In this document: positions 59,023 to 64,000 of the stretch, one piece after another
Position numbering within the stretch: position 1 is the stretch's first letter
How the letters are laid out: the number at the start of each line of letters is the position of its first letter
Assembly (NCBI GenBank): GCA_002914845.1
Contig: JXTC01000075.1
Location: 620,430 to 684,429 of the forward strand
Source of the DNA: Trema orientale
Lineage: Eukaryota > Streptophyta > Magnoliopsida > Rosales > Cannabaceae
Reading direction: 5' to 3'
Length of the DNA stretch: 64,000 nucleotides
The notes under the pieces: model-generated
The model's input: only the letters and a program-made list of their open reading frames with translations
What the model was told of the DNA's origin: nothing
Database searches by the model: none
Position numbers and translations under genes: made by a program

Positions 59023-61593
59023 ATGGGAGGTAATAACATGCTATCTGGGTTTTGCTCCAATACAAGAATCCCATCCATTCAGAGTACCAAAACCCCATTC
59101 TCTGCAATCTTGCTTCCTCCTCCTCCTCCTTCCACCCCTTCTTTTGCTCAATCGCACAAGTGGGTCTCTTTCAGAGTCAGTCCTTGTATATCACTGAGGG
59201 CTTCTAATCGAAATACAGGAGCATGTCGAAACAGCGCCACCGTCCAAGTAGTGGGCATGTCCTCCGCTGAAGATTCCAGAACTGGGCTCAAACGGAAAAA
59301 GCTCGCCGTTTTCGTATCTGGTGGAGGCTCCAACTTCCGCTCCATTCTTGAGGCGTCTCTTCAGGGATCAATTTTCGGGGACATTGTTGTTTTGGTCACT
59401 AATAAACGAGGTACCCTCTTCTATTTTTCTATTATTGTTTCTGAGTAGTTGCTCGCTTGGATTATAGACAATGTATATATATTATATGCTAAGATGACTA
59501 TGATTTTGGTTCATATGCAGTTTGTGTTGTATTGGTAAATTTTTTAGTGCCTTAACCTTCAATGTTGTGCTGGATTATTACGGAGGGTAGTTTTACTTTT
59601 CAATCTAGTTCTGGTTTTAGATTTCAATCAGCAAAAACTAACCATTGTATTGTTCTGTCTATACATTATTATTATTATGCTAATTATCTTTTTTGAATAT
59701 AAACAAACCTCTGCTATTGTCAATTGAGACTCTGTAGGAGTCGTTCGTTACAGTTTTTCAGTTGATTTTTAAGCTTTTGTTCTTGTGGGGGTTGTCATAT
59801 ATTCATTTTGAGAGTAGTTGTCTGGAGATTTTGAGTTTCTACCTCAAAAATTGGGCAAATGGAGGATCTCCGGTGAATAATGCTAATGATTTTCGGTGAT
59901 TAGAATCGAAATCAACTTTTAGAAAATTCGAAGCTTTAACATTAGTGACACTCTCTTTAGAGGTTGTTTTTTTTTTTTTTTAAATAAATAAATAAATAAA
60001 TAAAAGAAAAAGGAAAAAAAAAAAAAGGTGAAATATGTTGAAATTCTTCTGTTTAGATTTTGTGCTCATATTGTATATTTTCTTTTATGGTAGGATGTGG
60101 AGGTGCTGAGTTTGCAAGAGAGAAGGGTATCCCTGTTATCTTGTTTCCCAGAACTAAGGATGAAGCTGACGGACTATCTCCGACCAACCTTGTAGCTGCT
60201 CTTAGGTCAGCATCTTCTTCCACAACGCTGATTGAGTCTTTACTTCTTAGAAATTAGTAAAGGTTGAATCATCTCCTGATTAGAATCCTCTTTGCCTAAG
60301 ATTTTATTGCTTTTATTCAGCACGGGACTTCTTATATAAAAATGTAAACCTTTTATAGCCCTTCTGCTATTATGTTGCATTTTTCTTGAAACTATGAACA
60401 ATAACCTATGCCAAGTAGATGGTAAAGCACTATCTAATCTGATTATCCCTGTGTATGGTCACTCTGTTCACATGTTAAAGCCTAATTTAACTGAAATGCA
60501 ACTCTTGTATAAATAAAAATGCACCCGTGTGTTTGCTCATGATATCAATCACAATCTACTTTGATAAACTATTTGCGAGCAGCTACTTCATGCTACTATG
60601 TTATTCATAGGACCTTTTATCCATTTCTCCCGTCCCTTATTTCTTGTTAGTGAGATCTAGACTACCCTTAACACTGGGTAATGGCTGTTGTATGAAAATA
60701 GCATCTTGTTATGTATTCAAAATTTGAAGAGTCTTGTTACGAAAACTAGCATCTTGTTATGTATTCACAATTTGAAGAGCTTTGTTACATAGTCTTTGTT
60801 CTTTATTTCTATAAATCCGTTAAGTTATATCAAGTAGATCTATGATGTTTAAAACTTTATAGCTAGCAGATGCCTGCATAAATTGGATTCTTATGAGAAG
60901 TTCTTATATATGATATGACTGCTAATTATTTCTATAATTTGACTTAATCAGGGAATTCGAGGTTGACTTTGTCCTCCTAGCAGGATATTTGAAACTCATA
61001 CCAGCCGAGCTGATCCGAGCTTATCCCAAATCCATTCTCAATATCCATCCATCGCTTCTTCCGGCTGTGGGATGAAGGTGCATAAGGCAGTCATTGCTTC
61101 TGGAGCAAGGTGTGCTCTACTATTTCCAAACCTTTCATTTTCCAGTCCAACTTTTTTAAAATTTGGAGATATTTCTCTTACTGCGTGTATTTTACAAAGT
61201 TGTATTTTCACTCTCTTCATTTTTGCTTAGATTCTCAGGTCCCACAATACATTTCGTTGATGAGCACTATGACACTGGGCGTATTCTTGCTCAACGTGTT
61301 GTCCCTGTGTCCCCTAATGATACTCCTGAGGATCTGGCAGCAAGGGTTCTAAAGGAGGTAATAAAACCTTTTAATATTAACTCGAACCTCTTCATTAATT
61401 TTCACAACTTGAGTTGCAGATGGATGTTCCATAACTAAGTATTTTTTGGCATACATTTATTCTTTTAACATTGTCGTAGGAACATTGCTTATATGTGGAG
61501 GTGGTAGAAGCTATATGTGAAGATAGGATAACTTGGAGGCAAGATGGTGTGCCTCTCATACGGAGCAAAGAAAGTCCGAACGAGTACAGATAG
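59023..61593 (+). CDS. PUR3: Phosphoribosylglycinamide formyltransferase (PUR3/GART), frame broken in exon 3
   Basis: Five exons: 59023-59410, 60094-60205, 60952-61109, 61231-61357 and 61480-61593. The product transfers a formyl group from 10-formyl-THF to GAR in organellar purine synthesis. A Ser/Pro-rich transit peptide precedes KKLAVFVSGGGSNFRSIL (phosphate-binding loop). Later come LLAGYLKLIP, catalytic NIHPSLLP (Asn and His), SGPTIHFVDEHYDTGRIL (catalytic Asp) and EDRITWRQDGVPL. Directly after NIHPSLLPA the family has a short Gly-rich loop (about FGGKGxYG) before MKVHKAV. Here only five bases (61066-61070) stand between the GCT codon and ATGAAGGTG, 19 fewer than expected, and the frame runs into TGA. 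All other junctions are in phase. Either a null allele or an assembly error. The ATG at 59023 is the first in frame. Confidence 0.9.
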
Positions 61594-61989
61594 CAAAAAT
61601 TCACTTGTATTCCATTACGTAATAGTGGCATAATTGCCTGAGACTTCTTGATTCTTGTATTGTAGGAGAAAAGTACACAAACTGCGAGCGGGCATTTTCC
61701 TTGTTCCCAGCAGCATCGGCTTTAGGCTTACTTTAGCATAATATCCATCGGGGTGCTCATTTTCCATGAGAGTCCAAGACGATTACAAAAATCTAGTTGA
61801 CATAGTTTTGCAAATTCTCTTAGGTTTTGAAGATTTAAAGTCTGGGTTTTACGTGTTCTAATTATAGTGTTGTTTTAATAATGAATGAACGAGGAGGAGA
61901 ATATTTTCTTGCTGCCTTTTTAATTACGAAGTCGAATTCATATTGTAATTTGGATTTTTTAATGTAGGCTTGTGTTGAATAAAAAAACT

Positions 61990-62272
61990 ACATGTCGTTT
62001 CATTTAGAATGCCAGTTTCGTTACTTGTTGGTCTACCGTCGGGTAATTTATGGTAAATGACTTGGAAGGGAAAGGACACCCGTTTTTCTCTATCATTTAG
62101 CTCTAATGCCATCACTCTTTTAAGGAAAAATGACAGTGAATTGAATACATGTCGTTTCCTGGGTAAATGTCGTTCAAGAAAAACGACACTCGTATAGCTA
62201 CCGCATGCTTTGTATAATTGTAGCAAACGACATTTAGCATAAACGACGATCGTTTCAGCCAGAAACGACATT
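61990..62272. mobile_element. Inverted-repeat element rich in AACGACA/TGTCGTT motifs
   Basis: 'ACATGTCGTTTCATTTAGAA' near 61991 is mirrored by a right end whose reverse complement reads AATGTCGTTTCTGGCTGAAA. At least six further AACGACA/TGTCGTT copies and the palindrome 'aaacgacgatcgttt' (about 62241) lie inside. This looks like a small non-autonomous transposon. Termini are approximate and no target duplication was identified. Confidence 0.5.
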
Positions 62273-62388
62273 AATAATAAGAAATATGGGATGGATTTTT
62301 TATTACCTTGCAGTATATAAAGATAATCAATCTATTAGATGTACGGTCCAGATCAAATTCCTCGAGCCAATAAATGGCCGAGACCCGC

Positions 62389-62475
62389 TATAAAAGAAAC
62401 CAACCAGTCACTAGGGTTTTGCTGGGTATGAAGACTGAAGACCCAACGGGCATCGCCTCTCTCTCTCTCTCTCTG
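62389..62475 (+). promoter_or_regulatory. Promoter-like site without a downstream coding gene
   Basis: TATAAAAG at 62389-62396 is followed 15 bp later by 'ctagggtttt' (62411-62420, a telo-box in reverse orientation) and then by a (CT)n tract at 62457-62474. This order of TATA, telo-box and pyrimidine leader is typical of highly expressed plant genes for translation components. No convincing open frame follows on the plus strand before the DUF506 gene on the other strand. Confidence 0.45.
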
Positions 62476-63655
62476 TTCTCTCTTTTTTCTCTGCTTTGGT
62501 CTCTGTTTCTTTTTCTTTTTATTGTTTATTGTAAAGTTTGGTTTTTGTAATTGTTGATATTAAGAAATCTGCTATTGCTACATGTACCAAGAGAAGGGTT
62601 TTTGTTGTTGAGTACTCTTGATCTTGAATTGCCAAAGCGGCTGTAGCTATATCAAACTCAAACTGCTGAGAAGTTAACTGGCCGGTTGTCGTGTTTTTAA
62701 GTCGACTAATCTGCTTACCGAACTTCTCACATTTTTCACACTTGTTTCTTTCAATTTCTTTATTTGTGTATTTATGTGTGTGTATATATATATTTATCTA
62801 CTGTTTTGTTTTTTATGGGTCTCTGAGAAGGGGAGAAGAGGGAAATGACATAGGATTTAGCCATTTCATGAGACCCTTCTCTTACATAAATACAATACTA
62901 AATAAAGGGTTACCTTCCAGGCAAGCTGCTCTGATTTCCCAGCTGCTTGCGTCTATTGGTGCCTACATTTTTTTTTTGTTTTAGTTTTTCTTTCCCTGTT
63001 TTTACCTAAAAAGTGAAGGAATGGAAATCCGAGAGGCATATTGCAACTTTTCACCGCACTATTAAAAGCAAAAAAAACAAAAAAAAGAAAAAAAGAAACA
63101 GGGGCCATATTAGCTTTCCAGTCATGAGTCATGGCCTTATTATTCCCTTACGAACTGATGTGGTTATATCCTTCTCGAACTTTAGAACGCGAAACAATGC
63201 AACATCTTCTATTGACTTGATAATAAAAAGTAAAACCCTTAAGATAAATTCGGTTGCTATTTGTTATTATTATAAGATTAATATGCTTCTAGATGTAGAG
63301 AATGGATAGTGATCATTGGTCTTTCATTTCAGAATTTTAAAGATTTTAATGGAAAATTTGTAGTCTGTACAGCCAGAAGAATGAGTATTTTACATTTCCA
63401 GGAAGTACACCGTCTGTTTTTTTTTACAGAGGATTACTATTTCCATTAGGCCCAAAATGTCGCAAAACCTTCTCAAACAAATTTCAACCTAGTATATTCT
63501 TTACCCATAACGTCCAAGAAGTAATATATTAACCTCAAAATCCAATAGCCAAAAAAGGAAAAAGAAAAAGAAAACTTCCAAAATTACGTCTAAGGCAATG
63601 CCCTTAATTCTTTATACAGGCATTTTAACAATTATGAACAAAGTTTGTGTGTTGA

Positions 63656-64000
63656 TCAACCATTGAATGCAGCAGTCAAATTCCCTACTCTCAAGCCAAC
63701 CTTGGTTGTAAAATCATGAGTCCTGCAAAAATATGGCACCGTTGGCATCAAGGATTCAAACCCCACTGATCTCTTTGCATCAGAAGCTTCATTGGGTTTT
63801 CTGGCCTTTCTCGATGGAGATGGATTAGTTGTCCTTTTGTAGGAACCAAACCACTTGGTCTGCATATACCCGTTCCTCCTCCATGGCGGCATCGGCATGT
63901 CCTTGCTCTTCATGGACTCTCTAATTGCATTGCTCATCAGCCTCACAATCTGCTTCAGCTCGTCTACTTTCCCAACAAATATCATTGGGAAGACCTCAAG
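63656..64000 (-). CDS. DUF506 (PDDEXK-like) protein, C-terminal part
   Basis: Minus-strand frame open from the right edge of the window (114 residues visible) to the stop at 63656-63658. It shows the C-terminal DUF506 signature: PMIFVGKVDELKQIVRLMSNA, IRESMKSKDMPMPPWRRNGYM, then QTKWFGSYKRT. The family is plant-specific, assigned to the PDDEXK-like superfamily by fold prediction. One Arabidopsis member, RXR3 (At1g62420 as I remember), represses root-hair growth. The visible part ends with a Ser/Lys-rich tail (NPSPSRKARKPNEAS) and a variable C-terminus. The rest, including any catalytic-like residues, is outside the window. The Met at 63985 is internal, not the start. Confidence 0.88.
   Translation of the reverse strand, partial: LEVFPMIFVGKVDELKQIVRLMSNAIRESMKSKDMPMPPWRRNGYMQTKWFGSYKRTTNPSPSRKARKPNEASDAKRSVGFESLMPTVPYFCRTHDFTTKVGLRVGNLTAAFNG

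Larger units (their letters stand above)
61594..63655. other. Region between PUR3 and the DUF506 gene
   Basis: After the PUR3 3' flank comes an inverted-repeat element (about 61990-62272), then a promoter-like site (62389-62475) and T-rich transcribed-looking sequence. ORFs at 62691 (97 codons) and 63013 (98 codons) have no recognisable content. The right part is the 3' flank of the minus-strand DUF506 gene. Confidence 0.5.

Noticed and set aside
62815..62900. Candidate miRNA hairpin around 'gagaagggg' and 'cccttctct'
   Set aside because: Pairing is broken by large asymmetric loops and does not meet plant miRNA precursor criteria; kept only as a note under the orphan promoter.
1..64000. CRISPR arrays, prokaryotic operons, tRNA and rRNA genes
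   Set aside because: No regularly spaced repeats with unique spacers, no Shine-Dalgarno gene strings, and no tRNA cloverleaf or rRNA sequence seen by eye.

Overview
This is nuclear DNA from a flowering plant, most likely a core eudicot. The evidence is widely spaced genes with short exons and GT..AG introns, AT-rich intergenic DNA packed with small inverted-repeat transposons, and protein families found only in plants (HT1 kinase, SHOU4-like, DUF506, plant mitochondrial pyruvate carrier). There are no operons, CRISPR arrays or prokaryotic signals. The species cannot be named from the sequence. A run of N at 19664-19991 is a scaffold gap.

Nine protein-coding genes can be supported. Left to right they are: the last exon of a peroxisomal short-chain dehydrogenase (IBR1/SDRa-like, + strand, cut by the left edge); a SHOU4-like membrane protein (- strand, 4 exons); an orthologue of the guard-cell CO2-signalling kinase HT1 (+, 3 exons); an intronless protein of unknown function with a CxCxxC motif (-); a SOBER1-like acyl-protein thioesterase/carboxylesterase (-, 6 exons); a small acidic protein with a C-terminal EAR-type LDLSLGL motif (+, 3 exons); a mitochondrial pyruvate carrier subunit (-, 5 exons); the purine enzyme GAR transformylase PUR3 (+, 5 exons), divergently arranged with the carrier; and the C-terminal end of a DUF506 protein (-, cut by the right edge). 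Exon chains were built by hand from splice sites, reading frame and remembered family sequences. All close in phase except PUR3, which carries an apparent 19-bp coding deletion that shifts the frame inside the active-site region.

The genes are unrelated in pathway (auxin precursor oxidation, cellulose synthase trafficking, stomatal CO2 response, protein deacylation, pyruvate import, purine synthesis). The order is nevertheless informative. As I remember the Arabidopsis genome, the relatives fall in two paralogous segments, around At1g62400-At1g62430 and At4g22290-At4g22320, and are interleaved here as if this window keeps the ancestral undivided block. That is recalled knowledge and was not checked.

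The space between genes is dominated by non-autonomous DNA transposons. One family of 172-bp foldback elements is present three times within 930 bp (10009-10936), each copy with its own 9-bp target duplication, plus a diverged copy at 16398. Other terminal-inverted-repeat elements lie near 2346, 7526, 9453, 10962, 12158, 27278, 35560, 53402 and 61990. There is also a truncated or solo LTR beside the gap (19992-20567), an LTR-retrotransposon primer-site remnant near 14618, a 190-bp tandem repeat (45052-45580) and a 13-kb gene-poor stretch (38985-52005). No wholly new biological system was found. The points most worth checking are the broken PUR3, the reunited gene block, the foldback-element cluster and an orphan promoter-like site at 62389.
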